64,000 nucleotides of DNA from Bacteroidota bacterium (GCA_029558435.1 JAKQEZ010000742.1:9328-73327), one strand, 5' to 3'. Shown: positions 27,371 through 36,447, numbered from the stretch's first letter. Made by a program: numbers and translations. Notes: generated from the letters alone by a model not told the origin.

Positions 27371-28315
27371 ATGAACACAACATTATTCTCCAAAGGTACT
27401 ATTGCAGTTTTGTTGATTGCAATGACATCTTTATTTTTCTCATGTGGAAATAACGCAAGTAAGTCTGAAGCAAAAGAAACCAGCGATAAAAAAATTGGTT
27501 TGTTATTGGTTAACCACGGTTCACGTTCGGCAACATGGCGCAATGCGTTGATGGACTTGGAAAAAAATGTAAAAGACAGAGTATTGGCAAGTGGCGAAGT
27601 AAAAGGCATTAAAACTGCTTTTATGGAATATACAGAGCCTTCTATTGCAACTCGTTTGAAAGAATTTGACGATGAAGGATTTACCGATATCATTGTTGTG
27701 CCGATTTTCTTAACAGTTAGTTCGCACACATTTGATGATATTCCAACTATTATGGGACAAAAAACAGATCCACAATCGCGCGAAGCATTTAAGTTGGAAA
27801 ACATCAAAATTTACAAGCCTAAAGCAAGAACGTATATTGCTCCAAACTTAGATTTTACAGATATCTTGAAGAAAAACGTAGCGCAAAGAGCAAAAGCGAT
27901 GAGTAAAAACCCAGCTACAGAAGGTGTGGTGTTAATTGGTTATGGTGATGCGCAATACGACAAAGAATGGACGGCTTTATTCAATGAAGTTGGTGAATAT
28001 GTGAAAAAAGAAATTGGCATTACAGAGCATACCTACGGATGGTGTGGACACTTGGTGCACTATGATTCTCAAAAAACTACAGATGCCATTAACCAATTGT
28101 TGGCTAAGAAAGAAACTGCTATTGTGATTCCAGTATTGGTGGCACACGATGAAGAATTCCAAAACAACATCATTGGTGGTGGTGTAAAAATGGTGAAAAA
28201 CTACAAAGACAAAGTTTACTACAAAACAGATGCTATCTTGCCGGATAAAAACATCGAGCAATGGATAGTTGATATTACTGCTGAATACTTAAAGAAAGTT
28301 GAAAAAAGTAACTAA
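27371..28315 (+). CDS. CbiX/SirB-family chelatase-like lipoprotein
   Basis: A 314-residue protein with a lipoprotein signal (SLFFSC, Cys25), so it acts in the periplasm or at an outer leaflet, not in the cytoplasm where CbiX/SirB chelatases insert Co or Fe into sirohydrochlorin. The N-terminal half keeps the metal-binding triad expected for SirB-type enzymes: His49 (LLVNHGSR), Glu86 (AFMEYTEP) and His119 (TVSSHTFDDIP), with spacings close to the family. In the C-terminal half the matching first motif is GYGD, so its His is lost, while HLVHYD and PVLVAHDE retain histidines. Only one active site is therefore likely. It is followed 15 bases later by a PepSY-type membrane protein. A role in metal-tetrapyrrole (haem or cobalamin-like) handling during uptake is plausible, in insertion or removal; the reaction is not known. 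Confidence 0.82.
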   Translation: MNTTLFSKGTIAVLLIAMTSLFFSCGNNASKSEAKETSDKKIGLLLVNHGSRSATWRNALMDLEKNVKDRVLASGEVKGIKTAFMEYTEPSIATRLKEFDDEGFTDIIVVPIFLTVSSHTFDDIPTIMGQKTDPQSREAFKLENIKIYKPKARTYIAPNLDFTDILKKNVAQRAKAMSKNPATEGVVLIGYGDAQYDKEWTALFNEVGEYVKKEIGITEHTYGWCGHLVHYDSQKTTDAINQLLAKKETAIVIPVLVAHDEEFQNNIIGGGVKMVKNYKDKVYYKTDAILPDKNIEQWIVDITAEYLKKVEKSN

Positions 28316-28330
28316 TTAAAAGTAGCAATA

Positions 28331-28912
28331 ATGTTAAAGTGGTTAAAGAAAAATAAAACGAAAATTCGTCGCCTCAACCTTGCAACGCACCGTGATTTGG
28401 GGTACTTTTTTTCGGGATTGATTATCATTTATTCCATTTCAGGGATTGCCTTGAATCATGTCAATGACTGGAATTCGGATTTTATTTTGAAAAAGCAAGA
28501 GGTGAGTTTAAAACGCACCTACGAAGCAAGTGAAATTACGGATAAAGAGGTGTTGAAATTTGGTCAGATGGTGGGCGAGGAGAAATACAACGTATATGAT
28601 TTTCCAACTCGTGATCAAGTTAAGATTTACTATCCCAACGGGACTTTACACGTGTATTTGAGTCAGAAAAAAGCGGTTTATGAGCATGTTGCCAAACGCC
28701 ATTTTTTCTATGAGGCCAACGTTATCCACAAAAACAGTTTAAAAGGCTGGAAATGGGCATCCGATATTTTTGGGTTTCTATTGATTGTGATTACCGTAAC
28801 CGGAATGTTTATTCTAAAAGGTAAAAACGGCATTAAAGGACGTGGAAAATGGTTGCTTTTAGGCGGTATAGTTCCACCTATTGTGGCTGTGATACTACAA
28901 GCATTGCTATAA
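28331..28912 (+). CDS. PepSY-associated membrane protein
   Basis: A 193-residue inner-membrane protein with three predicted helices (about 24-43, 140-158 and 174-192) and a periplasmic domain between the first two. The N-terminal HRDLGYFFSGLIIIYSISGIALNH is characteristic of the PepSY-associated TM helix family, often linked with iron or siderophore uptake. HAKRHFF-like (EHVAKRHFFYEANVIHK) and WKWASDIFGFLLIVITVTGMF are also family-like. It shares an operon with the chelatase-like lipoprotein, which suggests membrane electron transfer or anchoring for metal-tetrapyrrole processing; this is inference from neighbours. Confidence 0.8.
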   Translation: MLKWLKKNKTKIRRLNLATHRDLGYFFSGLIIIYSISGIALNHVNDWNSDFILKKQEVSLKRTYEASEITDKEVLKFGQMVGEEKYNVYDFPTRDQVKIYYPNGTLHVYLSQKKAVYEHVAKRHFFYEANVIHKNSLKGWKWASDIFGFLLIVITVTGMFILKGKNGIKGRGKWLLLGGIVPPIVAVILQALL

Positions 28913-28940
28913 AAAATAAAGTTAAGTTAAAATTAGAAAG

Positions 28941-28973
28941 AAGATGTGTTGAGTAATTGACACATCTTTTTTT
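28941..28973 (+). terminator. Terminator of the chelatase/PepSY operon
   Basis: A perfect 9-bp stem (AAGATGTGT 28941-28949 with ACACATCTT 28960-28968), a 10-base loop and seven T, in the gap before the convergent histidine kinase gene. Confidence 0.85.
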
Positions 28974-28977
28974 GTGG

Positions 28978-30687
28978 TTAAAACTTCATCACCTGAAACA
29001 CAAACTCCAACCCGCCTTCTTTGCGGTTTTTTACCAAGATGCTGCCTTTGTGTACCAAAATTGCATTTTTCACAATGGATAGGCCTAAGCCGGTTCCGCC
29101 TGTGTCGCGGGTTCTGCCTTCGTGAACACGGTAGAAACGTTCAAAAATACGGTTCAAATGGCTTTCATCTTGGATGCCAACTCCCGTGTCGTAAAAAGAG
29201 AAATAATAGAATTTAGCATCTTCTTTTAGCAAAGCAGTGTGGATGCTGCAATTCTCGCCGGCATAACGGAGGGCATTTTCAACTAAATTTCTGAAAATAG
29301 CATGGATGAGGCTGTAGTTGCCACGAAGCGTGAATGGAGTAGGGAAGTCCCAGGTAAATGTGCAATTTTTTGCTGTCAATTGTTGCTGTTCTTCGGCTTT
29401 TAGTTTTTCCAACAAAGTGTGCATATCAACCGTTTCTAATTCAAATGCTTGCGGTGCTTCTTCAATTTTTGACAAGAAACTCATGTCTTTGATTAAATCA
29501 GAAAGAGCGATGGATTGGTTGTAGGCTTGTTGAACAAAATGTGCCTTTTTTTCTTCGGGAATTTCTTGCGTGAGGATGGTTTCCAAATAAGCGCGAATCC
29601 CAGCAATTGGTGTGCGCAATTCGTGTGCTATGTTGCCTGTCATTTCTTGTTTCAACTGGCGTGTTTTTTCTTTTTGGGTAATGTCGTTTAGAATAATTTC
29701 ATAACTGTTGTCCTCAAAAATAAATATGCGCAACGAAACAATTTTGCCGTGTTTTTTGATGGTTAACTCAAAATAATTGTCGGTTTTAGTATTGATGAAA
29801 TCAATGGCAGGTCTGAAAACATCGGCAGTAAAAATGGCGTGGGCCTCGCTTGCCGAATTGTCTACAATTAAATTGAGCAACTGGATAAACAAACCGTTAT
29901 ACAACTCAATTTGGTTGGATGCCGAAACAAAACAAATTCCTTCTTCAGAGATTTGAATGTGCTTGAGCAACTTTTGTTTTTCCAACACCACACTTTTTTT
30001 GCTTTCTTCCAAGGCCATGTAGTTGTTAGTAATTTGCTTGCCAATTTCGCCCAATTCATCGTTTGGAAATTGGAAATTGGTAGATGATTTATCGGGTTGC
30101 AACGCAAAATCGCGTAGTTTTTGAACCGTAGAACCAAATTGTGTGGTAATCTTGTGAATGATAAAGAGCACCAACAAGAAAAATAATAGGATGTAGTATA
30201 AAAATCCGTTGTTGGCTTTTAGAAAGTTTTGCAAATGCAAATCGTAGGGCAAAGCCACACGGATGTAGAGGTTTTTTGATTTTTTTGCAAAGTACAAATA
30301 AGGATGTTGGTTGGAGTCAGACGTGCGAATGGTTGTTCCTTTTTTGTTTTTTTTCGCCATGACAATTTCTGGACGGGAGCTATGATTCTTTAATTCATCA
30401 AATTCTTCAATTGAATTATCATAAAGCACATTGCCTTTAAAATCTATCAAGGTAATGCGTAAATTAGAAGGCATTAACAATTCTAATTCCCTTAATGTTT
30501 CCGTTGTATCATTGATTTGATCAATTTTAGTATCAATAACCTCGGTATAGGCCTCCAATTTTTCTTCCAAGGCTTGTGTTTTAAATTCTTTCTCGCGGTA
30601 GTGTTCTAAAACAGCCACACCAATTGAAAATAAGGCAAACAAAACCCCAAAATATAGAAACAACCGTTGTCTGTAACTCAGCTTCAT
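28978..30687 (-). CDS. Sensor histidine kinase, PhoR-like
   Basis: A 569-residue membrane kinase. Two membrane helices (about 8-28 and 161-178) flank a periplasmic sensor loop of about 130 residues. A linker and a PAS-like region (about 235-335) lead to the dimerisation helix with phospho-acceptor His355 (NIAHELRTP), then the ATPase domain with the N box (NLVENALRYA), G1 (DTGVGI, 500-505) and G2 (GTGLGL, 531-536). It phosphorylates the response regulator encoded 6 bases upstream. The kinase/regulator pair sits at the edge of the phosphate block, so I infer a PhoR-type phosphate sensor; the sequence alone shows only a class I kinase. It converges on the PepSY gene. Confidence 0.88.
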   Translation of the reverse strand: MKLSYRQRLFLYFGVLFALFSIGVAVLEHYREKEFKTQALEEKLEAYTEVIDTKIDQINDTTETLRELELLMPSNLRITLIDFKGNVLYDNSIEEFDELKNHSSRPEIVMAKKNKKGTTIRTSDSNQHPYLYFAKKSKNLYIRVALPYDLHLQNFLKANNGFLYYILLFFLLVLFIIHKITTQFGSTVQKLRDFALQPDKSSTNFQFPNDELGEIGKQITNNYMALEESKKSVVLEKQKLLKHIQISEEGICFVSASNQIELYNGLFIQLLNLIVDNSASEAHAIFTADVFRPAIDFINTKTDNYFELTIKKHGKIVSLRIFIFEDNSYEIILNDITQKEKTRQLKQEMTGNIAHELRTPIAGIRAYLETILTQEIPEEKKAHFVQQAYNQSIALSDLIKDMSFLSKIEEAPQAFELETVDMHTLLEKLKAEEQQQLTAKNCTFTWDFPTPFTLRGNYSLIHAIFRNLVENALRYAGENCSIHTALLKEDAKFYYFSFYDTGVGIQDESHLNRIFERFYRVHEGRTRDTGGTGLGLSIVKNAILVHKGSILVKNRKEGGLEFVFQVMKF

Positions 30688-30693
30688 AGGTGT

Positions 30694-31389
30694 TTAATTA
30701 ACGTCTTTGTTGAAACGGTAACCGTATCCAGAACGGTTGGTGATAATGCTTGCGTAGTCTTTCAATTTTTTACGCAAACGCGTGATGTGCACATCCACAG
30801 TTCTTTCGGTGATATAGGGTGTATCGCTCCACAAAATATCGATTATTTCTTGACGCGAAAATATTTTATCTGATTTTTGCGCCAACAAAGAAAGGATTTC
30901 AAATTCTGTTTTGGTTGCACCAATTTTTTCGTTTGCAATATAAATTTCTTTGAGTGTAAAATCAATTTTTAAATCACCAATAATTAAGTTGCTTGCGTTT
31001 TCTTGCTTTGGTGTTTCAATGGCATTGCTGCGTTTTAAAATTGCTTTGATGCGGGCAATGACTTCTTTGATGGAAAACGGTTTAGAGATGTAATCGTCGC
31101 CACCAACCGAAAAACCTGTCAACATATCGTTTTCTGTATCTTTTGCCGTTAAAAATATAATGGGCACAGTAATGTTGTCGTTGCGTAATTTTTCGGCTAA
31201 TTTATAACCCGACATGCCTCCCATCATGACATCTAAGAGCAATAAATTAAACGATGCAATAGGTTGTTGTAGAGCTTCTTCGGCTGAGTAAACACTTGTT
31301 ACATCAAAGCCTTCGCTTTTTAGGTTGAATTCTAAAATTTCTGAAATGTTTTGGTCGTCATCAACCAATAGAATTTTTTGTCCTTTCAT
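30694..31389 (-). CDS. OmpR/PhoB-family response regulator
   Basis: A 231-residue two-component regulator. The receiver domain has the acidic pocket Asp10-Asp12 (LLVDDDQ), phospho-acceptor Asp53 (LLLLDVMM) and Lys103 (ISKPF). The C-terminal winged helix has the OmpR-type blocks LTxxEFEILSLLA-like (KTEFEILSLLA), SRQEIIDILW and RTVDVHITRLRKKL. OmpR-family regulators bind 11-base direct repeats, and such repeats occur upstream of the nearby pst, porin and TonB receptor genes, which makes this the best candidate for their activator. It is co-transcribed with the kinase (6-base gap). A perfect -7 box lies at 31407-31414, without Pho-box-like repeats. Confidence 0.92.
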   Translation of the reverse strand: MKGQKILLVDDDQNISEILEFNLKSEGFDVTSVYSAEEALQQPIASFNLLLLDVMMGGMSGYKLAEKLRNDNITVPIIFLTAKDTENDMLTGFSVGGDDYISKPFSIKEVIARIKAILKRSNAIETPKQENASNLIIGDLKIDFTLKEIYIANEKIGATKTEFEILSLLAQKSDKIFSRQEIIDILWSDTPYITERTVDVHITRLRKKLKDYASIITNRSGYGYRFNKDVN

Positions 31390-31406
31390 TCTGAAATTGT
31401 TTTAAA

Positions 31407-31414
31407 CAAAGGTA
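31407..31414 (-). promoter_or_regulatory. -7 box of the response regulator/kinase operon
   Basis: TACCTTTG on the minus strand fits TAnnTTTG exactly and lies 17 bases before the ATG. The 11-base repeats seen at the other phosphate promoters are absent here. Confidence 0.55.
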
Positions 31415-31446
31415 AAATTTTTAATAAGAATATTTATTTAAACGAG

Positions 31447-31481
31447 AAAAAGAACACAGAAACTATTCGTTCTGCGCTCTT
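31447..31481 (-). terminator. Terminator of the TonB receptor/lipoprotein unit
   Basis: On the minus strand a 12-bp stem (31470-31481 with 31450-31461, two G-T pairs) and 8-base loop are followed by a run of five T. It lies 33 bases after the lipoprotein stop. Confidence 0.8.
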
Positions 31482-31514
31482 TTAATTCTGAATTTCTCAA
31501 TTTTTGTGCGATGA

Positions 31515-32741
31515 TTAAAAATTGTAATTTGTCCAAGAGAAATTATTGGTTGAACATCCTGAATTTCCTGCTTCAACTTTTCCACCAGGGAAACCAGTTG
31601 TAGGGTTTACTTCTTTACCAAGGAATGGGTTTGTTAAGCTATTGGTTAAACTTACGGCTGCATTTACATCTCCAGTTCCTTTTCCATCGTTGAAATCAAT
31701 TAAGTCAACAACAGTTCCGCTTCCTTTTACCAACGCATTGGTAATTGAAACATTTGCACCACGTCTAACTTTAATTACATCTTGCATTTTATCTGTTAAG
31801 TTAGAAACATCGCTGTCTGCAGATGCTGCCAAACGCAAATCAAACGTAATGTTTTTTACTGTGAAGTTAGATTGCCCAGTTTGTGTTGGGAAATTACCGT
31901 CTAAGTTACCATCAGCTTCAATTCCTCTTGGGTCAGATTCTGAACTGGTGTGTCCAACTTCCCAAATACCATAAGCATTTTCTAAAGTTCCAGCATATCC
32001 TTGTGTGAAATCAAACATATCATCGTCGGAGTTTACAACCAACAAGTTTTTTACGTTAACAGTTCCACCAAAAAACTCAATACCATCGTCAGATCCATGA
32101 GGAATGAACACGTTTTCAATTACAGTTCCGCTTCCAACTCCGTTTAATGTCAAACCATTGTGTTCCACATCTGCACTTGAACGTGCTCCAGTGTATTCTA
32201 AAATTAAATAGGTAATGCTTCCAGAGTTGTCGTTTGCAATTGTTCCACCATATTGATGAGCCGAGCTAATTTCTGTACTACCAATTGTACCACCAGCCAA
32301 AGGAGCTCTACCATTGATAATCAATCCACCCCAGTGTCCTGCTTGTGCATTTGCAATATCAGCTGTTATTTTTACTGGTTTTTCAGCTGTTCCGTTAACA
32401 TTGATTTTACCACCTTGTAATACCAAAATATAATTGTTAAATCCTTTTTTTGCTTTAATTACTGTACCAGCAGGAATGTTTAACACACCACCGTCTTCTA
32501 CAATCACTGGACCTGTAATTGTGTAGCTAATACCTGCTTCCAATGTTCTTGTACCTGTGATGCTACCAACCAATTCGCCAGCAATTGCATATTCACAAGA
32601 ACCATCGTCTTTTTTTGCTTTTTCGTTGTAATTTGTAGCTGTTGCATCCGTACAACCTTCTTTTTTACAAGCCACTAAAGGAAGTGTAAGAACAAGCATA
32701 CCTGCTGCTAATCTTGTAAAATTCATTTTTCTTGTTTTCAT
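31515..32741 (-). CDS. Beta-helix lipoprotein next to a TonB-dependent receptor
   Basis: A 408-residue lipoprotein: signal peptide with lipobox LPLVAC (Cys25), then a short Cys-containing tag (EGCTDATATNYN, DDGSCEY) also found in the lipoprotein at 62016. The rest is a predicted right-handed parallel beta-helix, with repeating Gly/Asn/Val turns such as GGVLNIPAGTVIKA, GGLIINGRAP, NVFIPHGSDDGIEFFGG and NSDDDMFDFTQG. No catalytic residues of a known pectate lyase were identified. It lies 103 bases downstream of the TonB-dependent receptor with no terminator between them, so the two probably form one unit under the Pho-box-like promoter. It may be a surface substrate-binding or docking partner of the receptor, in the way SusD serves SusC, but it has no SusD homology. 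Confidence 0.75.
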   Translation of the reverse strand: MKTRKMNFTRLAAGMLVLTLPLVACKKEGCTDATATNYNEKAKKDDGSCEYAIAGELVGSITGTRTLEAGISYTITGPVIVEDGGVLNIPAGTVIKAKKGFNNYILVLQGGKINVNGTAEKPVKITADIANAQAGHWGGLIINGRAPLAGGTIGSTEISSAHQYGGTIANDNSGSITYLILEYTGARSSADVEHNGLTLNGVGSGTVIENVFIPHGSDDGIEFFGGTVNVKNLLVVNSDDDMFDFTQGYAGTLENAYGIWEVGHTSSESDPRGIEADGNLDGNFPTQTGQSNFTVKNITFDLRLAASADSDVSNLTDKMQDVIKVRRGANVSITNALVKGSGTVVDLIDFNDGKGTGDVNAAVSLTNSLTNPFLGKEVNPTTGFPGGKVEAGNSGCSTNNFSWTNYNF

Positions 32742-32844
32742 TTTTTTAATTTTTGTTTAAACTTTTATCCTTTTTTTACACTACAAATGTCGAGCTTCCA
32801 TATTACCTTCTCGTTGCTCTGGTATTGAGATTTTGTTACGTTTT

Positions 32845-35541
32845 TTATAAGTTGAAACTAAGTCCTAAGCTAATGTTGACTCCTTTTTTGTATTGGTTCA
32901 ACAAAACAGTTTCACCTGTTGCAGCAACTTTACGTGTTAATCTGAAGTTAGGATCCAATACATTAGAGGCTTTTAGTTTCAAACCAATGCGTTTGCTAAT
33001 TTTTCCAGCCAATACGATGTCTAATGTTGGAACACCTTTTTCAATAATGTCGTTATAACCCATGGTTCCAATGGTGAAAATTCTATCGCTGAAGTAGTTG
33101 AACACTAAGGATGTTGTTAAACCTTTTTCGTTTTTACTGAAATTGTAAGTTAAATCGGCATTGATAAGCAATGGAGATGCTCCTTCCAATTGTGAATTGC
33201 GCTCGGGTGTATTGGTTAAATTCAATGTTGTGGAAGTGAAAATATACGAAACATTGGTTCCTATTGTTAACTTATTTTCTTTAGTAAAATTGTTGTTTTT
33301 TAGGTGGAAAATGGTTTTTCGCAATTCAAATTCAGCTCCAAAAACCTGTGCAGCTTTGCCAATGTTGTCATAAGTTAATAAACCAGCCGAATTTCCTTTG
33401 TCAACACGTCCAATAGGGTTTACAATGTATTTGTAAAACACCCCAAAAGTGATGATTTCGGAAGGAGTTAAGTAATAATCCCATTTCAAATCGGCATTGT
33501 AATTATCGGAATGGCGCAAGTTGTGATTACCTTCACTGGTGAAACCAATATTAACGTATTGGTAAGGTGAAATTTCTTTTGATTGAGGCAATGTGTATGT
33601 TTTACTTGCTCCAAAACGCAAGCTGTGTTTTTCTGTAATGTCGTATTTTAAATTAACGCTTGGCAAATAGAACGCCTGACGAATGCTGTCCATTCCCTTT
33701 TGACCTGGAACGTCATACAACACGCTCAAATTCACAAAATCATATTTGAAACCCAAAGCACCGCTCCATTTGCTTGAAAATTGATAGCTTGCCAATGCAA
33801 ATGCAGAATGATTGTTGCGCGATACATTGTAGCTACTAGGAAAACTTTGTGTCATTGTAAAACGCTCTTCTTGAAAATTGGCTGCATTGTACATGTTGTC
33901 TAACGATAAATTATCGATAGTTAACTTTCCAGATACAGCTGAGAAATTGTATTCGGTGGCTTCAAAATGGTTGGATGAGAAACGACCGTTGTATCCAAAT
34001 GAAAGTGCAGAATTGTTGCTTTTTTGTTTGTCGTTGAGTTGGTATCTAACCTCTAATTTTGCATTATAATCGTTTTCTTCTAACCTTGAATAAAAACGTT
34101 TTTGGCGATTACTACCTGTTAAACCATAGCTTCCATCGGCTTTTTGAGATAAATAGTTTTCTCTTCTATCGGGTTCCGAACCTTTTATTTGATTAACAGC
34201 AGCATCAAGGTTAATGCGCCATTTTTCTGAAAGTTTCCAACTGGTTAACAATTGATTGGTCAACAATAAATTGTCGTTTATTTGTTGGCGACGTAAATAC
34301 CCTTGGTCGGTGGCACCATCTTGAAACTTTTCGGCATGTTTTCCTAAAAATTCACCTACGTAATGATTGGTTGCGTGCAACAACATGAAATTGTAAGAAA
34401 TACTGTGTGCATTTGCAATCGTGTAATTGATGTTTGCCAATGCCAATTGACTTTTCTTTCCACTGTATTTTTTCCCAATTTGATCTTGATAAATTGTTCC
34501 ATCTGTTGTGGTATTGCGCACAATTTCTTCGGTATAAGAATAGTCGGAGGCGTGCGTTGCAACACCAAAAAGGGATAAACTACTTTTCTTAAAATCAAAT
34601 TTTTTGCCACCCGAAATGCGGTAGCTTTCATTCATTGGAAATTTGACAGCTTGCGGATCCAATTTATTGTTAAAGTTAAATTCCTCGTTTTTAGGTTGGC
34701 TAATGTTGGATATTCCAAAATAATTGAAACCATCGGATTTTTTGAAATTAGTACCAATTGCTCGCGAGTTAATTCCTGTTGAAACCGAAACACCAAATTC
34801 ATAGTTGTCTTGCAACTCTTTTGATTGGATGGTGATTATTGCACCACCTACATCCGAATGCGATGAAGAAGAAAACACTTTATCTACACCAATGTTTTTT
34901 ATAATGTCTGTTTCAAACAACGCCAAAGCAATGTTTTTATACTCTGGGTCTTCGGATGGAACTGGTAATCCGTTCAATAAGGTGGAGTTGTATCGGTCGC
35001 CCAATCCTCTCACAAATACGTTTTTTACGCCTTCTTGTTTTGAAATACCCGAAACAGAGGCAACAGCAGATTCTGCATCACCAATTCCTTTTCGGGATAA
35101 TTCGGAGGCTCCAATGCTTTGTGTGGCAAGCATGGATTTTTTTTGCTCCAACAACAAACCAACTTCCGATTCACGGTTAACTTTTGCAACTATTTCCACT
35201 TCTTCAATAGACACTTCATCCACGTTTAGTGCTGCATCAAACGTAACTGTTTCACCCGCTTTTACGGTGATTTTATCTGAATTGTGAGTTTGATAGGAAA
35301 TCAACGAAACTGAAACAATATAAGAACCTGGTTCTAAGTTTGCAATGACATAATTTCCATCCAAATCGCAAATTGCACCTTTGGTTGTGTTAATCAATTG
35401 CACTTTTGCTCCCATCAACCCTTCGTTGGTTTGTGCATCGGTTATTTTTCCTTGAATACTAGCGTTCTGACTAAAGCTAATTGTGGTGAATAAACTGCAA
35501 ATTAGCAGTGTGAAAATGTGATAAATACCTTTTATTTTCAT
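32845..35541 (-). CDS. TonB-dependent outer-membrane receptor with carboxypeptidase-like N-terminal domain
   Basis: An 898-residue receptor. After the signal peptide (1-25) comes a carboxypeptidase-regulatory-like domain (about 28-115: IQGKITDAQTNEGLMGAKVQL, CDLDGNYVIANLEPGSY), then a plug domain (about 135-240: GASELSRKGIGDAESAV, NVFVRGLGDRYNSTLLNGLPVPSEDPE) and a barrel ending in Phe-rich strand ISLGLSFNL. The plug sequence resembles receptors with the VRGLGDRY signature. The promoter carries four 11-base-spaced GTTAC-like repeats 10 bases from a -7-like box, the same layout as pstS and the porin, so it is probably induced by phosphate limitation. The substrate is unknown; a phosphorus compound too large for the OprP-type porin would fit. 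Confidence 0.88.
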   Translation of the reverse strand: MKIKGIYHIFTLLICSLFTTISFSQNASIQGKITDAQTNEGLMGAKVQLINTTKGAICDLDGNYVIANLEPGSYIVSVSLISYQTHNSDKITVKAGETVTFDAALNVDEVSIEEVEIVAKVNRESEVGLLLEQKKSMLATQSIGASELSRKGIGDAESAVASVSGISKQEGVKNVFVRGLGDRYNSTLLNGLPVPSEDPEYKNIALALFETDIIKNIGVDKVFSSSSHSDVGGAIITIQSKELQDNYEFGVSVSTGINSRAIGTNFKKSDGFNYFGISNISQPKNEEFNFNNKLDPQAVKFPMNESYRISGGKKFDFKKSSLSLFGVATHASDYSYTEEIVRNTTTDGTIYQDQIGKKYSGKKSQLALANINYTIANAHSISYNFMLLHATNHYVGEFLGKHAEKFQDGATDQGYLRRQQINDNLLLTNQLLTSWKLSEKWRINLDAAVNQIKGSEPDRRENYLSQKADGSYGLTGSNRQKRFYSRLEENDYNAKLEVRYQLNDKQKSNNSALSFGYNGRFSSNHFEATEYNFSAVSGKLTIDNLSLDNMYNAANFQEERFTMTQSFPSSYNVSRNNHSAFALASYQFSSKWSGALGFKYDFVNLSVLYDVPGQKGMDSIRQAFYLPSVNLKYDITEKHSLRFGASKTYTLPQSKEISPYQYVNIGFTSEGNHNLRHSDNYNADLKWDYYLTPSEIITFGVFYKYIVNPIGRVDKGNSAGLLTYDNIGKAAQVFGAEFELRKTIFHLKNNNFTKENKLTIGTNVSYIFTSTTLNLTNTPERNSQLEGASPLLINADLTYNFSKNEKGLTTSLVFNYFSDRIFTIGTMGYNDIIEKGVPTLDIVLAGKISKRIGLKLKASNVLDPNFRLTRKVAATGETVLLNQYKKGVNISLGLSFNL

Positions 35542-35577
35542 TTTTTTAGAATTTACTTGAGTTATTTTTTCTCACTG

Positions 35578-35633
35578 CAAAATTCTAAACTTGTTGTTGC
35601 AGTTTTGTTACGCAAAAACTACATTTTCCCTAA
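35578..35633 (-). promoter_or_regulatory. Candidate Pho-box promoter of the TonB-dependent receptor
   Basis: On the plus strand, pentamers GTTGC (35596), GTTAC (35607), ACTAC (35618) and CCTAA (35629) recur at an exact 11-base period. Exactly 10 bases from the nearest repeat lies CAAAATTC (35578-35585), that is GAATTTTG on the minus strand, one base from the pstS -7 box TAATTTTG. The ATG follows 36 bases on. Confidence 0.6.
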
Positions 35634-35754
35634 TCTTAAAATGAAAATATTACATTCTTACAACAAGCGTGCGTGGGGGCGGTTTTGTGTTGAAAAAGGC
35701 AGGTTAGTGTAGTAAAAAGTAAAGATTATAAACGGCTTTGTTGCAAAAAAGTAA

Positions 35755-36387
35755 TTAGTGTAAAAGCGATGAAACAATTTTTATCACCGATGAACTGATG
35801 TATTCAATTCCTATAGCAATAACAATAAATCCAATGATGCGCGAAATGGCATTCAACCCCGATGCGCCCAAAAGTTTTACGATGTAATGCGATTCTTTTA
35901 ATAGGAAATAGGTCAGTAAGCACACGATAAAAATTGCTCCAATAATAATAAGTTGTTCCTGAAATTGGGTGTGTTGTTTTTGCAACGAAATCAATAAAGA
36001 AATGGTTCCAGGACCAGCCAACATCGGAATTGCCAATGGCGTAAGTGAAACCGATTGTCGGGTTTTCATCTCCGATTTTATGGTTGATTCTTCCATTCCT
36101 TTGTGTTTATTAAAAGAACCTGTTAACAAAGCAAATCCCGATGATGCAATGATTAAACCTCCTGCAATTTTCAATGAATCCAAACTGATTCCAAAAAATA
36201 ACAAAATATAGTGACCAATAAAAAATGAAATGAGGAGGATAATAAAAGCATTGATTGCTGTTAACAACGATGTTTTATTGCGTTCCTTTTTGGTTTCGTT
36301 TTGTGTTAATCCAACAAATACAGGCACTGTTCCCAATGGGTTCATTACCGAAAAAACGCTGGTAACAACTAAAAAAAATAATTCCAT
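35755..36387 (-). CDS. MarC-family integral membrane protein
   Basis: A 210-residue protein with six predicted membrane helices and the MarC family blocks FSVMNPLGTVPVF near the start, SSGFALLTGSF and PLAIPMLAGPGTISLLI in the centre, and GLNAISRIIGFIVIAIGIEYI near the end. MarC/UPF0056 proteins have no established transport substrate; the former multiple-antibiotic-resistance link is not supported. It lies 60 bases downstream of phoU on the same strand and may be read from the pst operon, which would be a hint for a phosphate link, but this is only context. A second MarC paralogue occurs at 53688. Confidence 0.88.
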   Translation of the reverse strand: MELFFLVVTSVFSVMNPLGTVPVFVGLTQNETKKERNKTSLLTAINAFIILLISFFIGHYILLFFGISLDSLKIAGGLIIASSGFALLTGSFNKHKGMEESTIKSEMKTRQSVSLTPLAIPMLAGPGTISLLISLQKQHTQFQEQLIIIGAIFIVCLLTYFLLKESHYIVKLLGASGLNAISRIIGFIVIAIGIEYISSSVIKIVSSLLH

Positions 36388-36447
36388 CTGTTTGTATGTT
36401 TATTTTAAATGTGTGTGTATTGATATCGATGGTGTCGTTGGAATTTG

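Noticed and set aside
27358..27807. 149-residue open frame opposite the chelatase gene
   Set aside because: Antisense to a gene with conserved His/Glu residues and a full promoter; its own translation has no recognisable features.
31546..31974. 142-residue open frame opposite the beta-helix lipoprotein gene
   Set aside because: Shadow of the repetitive beta-helix coding sequence.
34805..35287. 160-residue open frame opposite the TonB receptor gene
   Set aside because: It is antisense to the conserved N-terminal and plug domains of the receptor, has Ser/Thr-rich low-complexity translation, and no promoter or domain.
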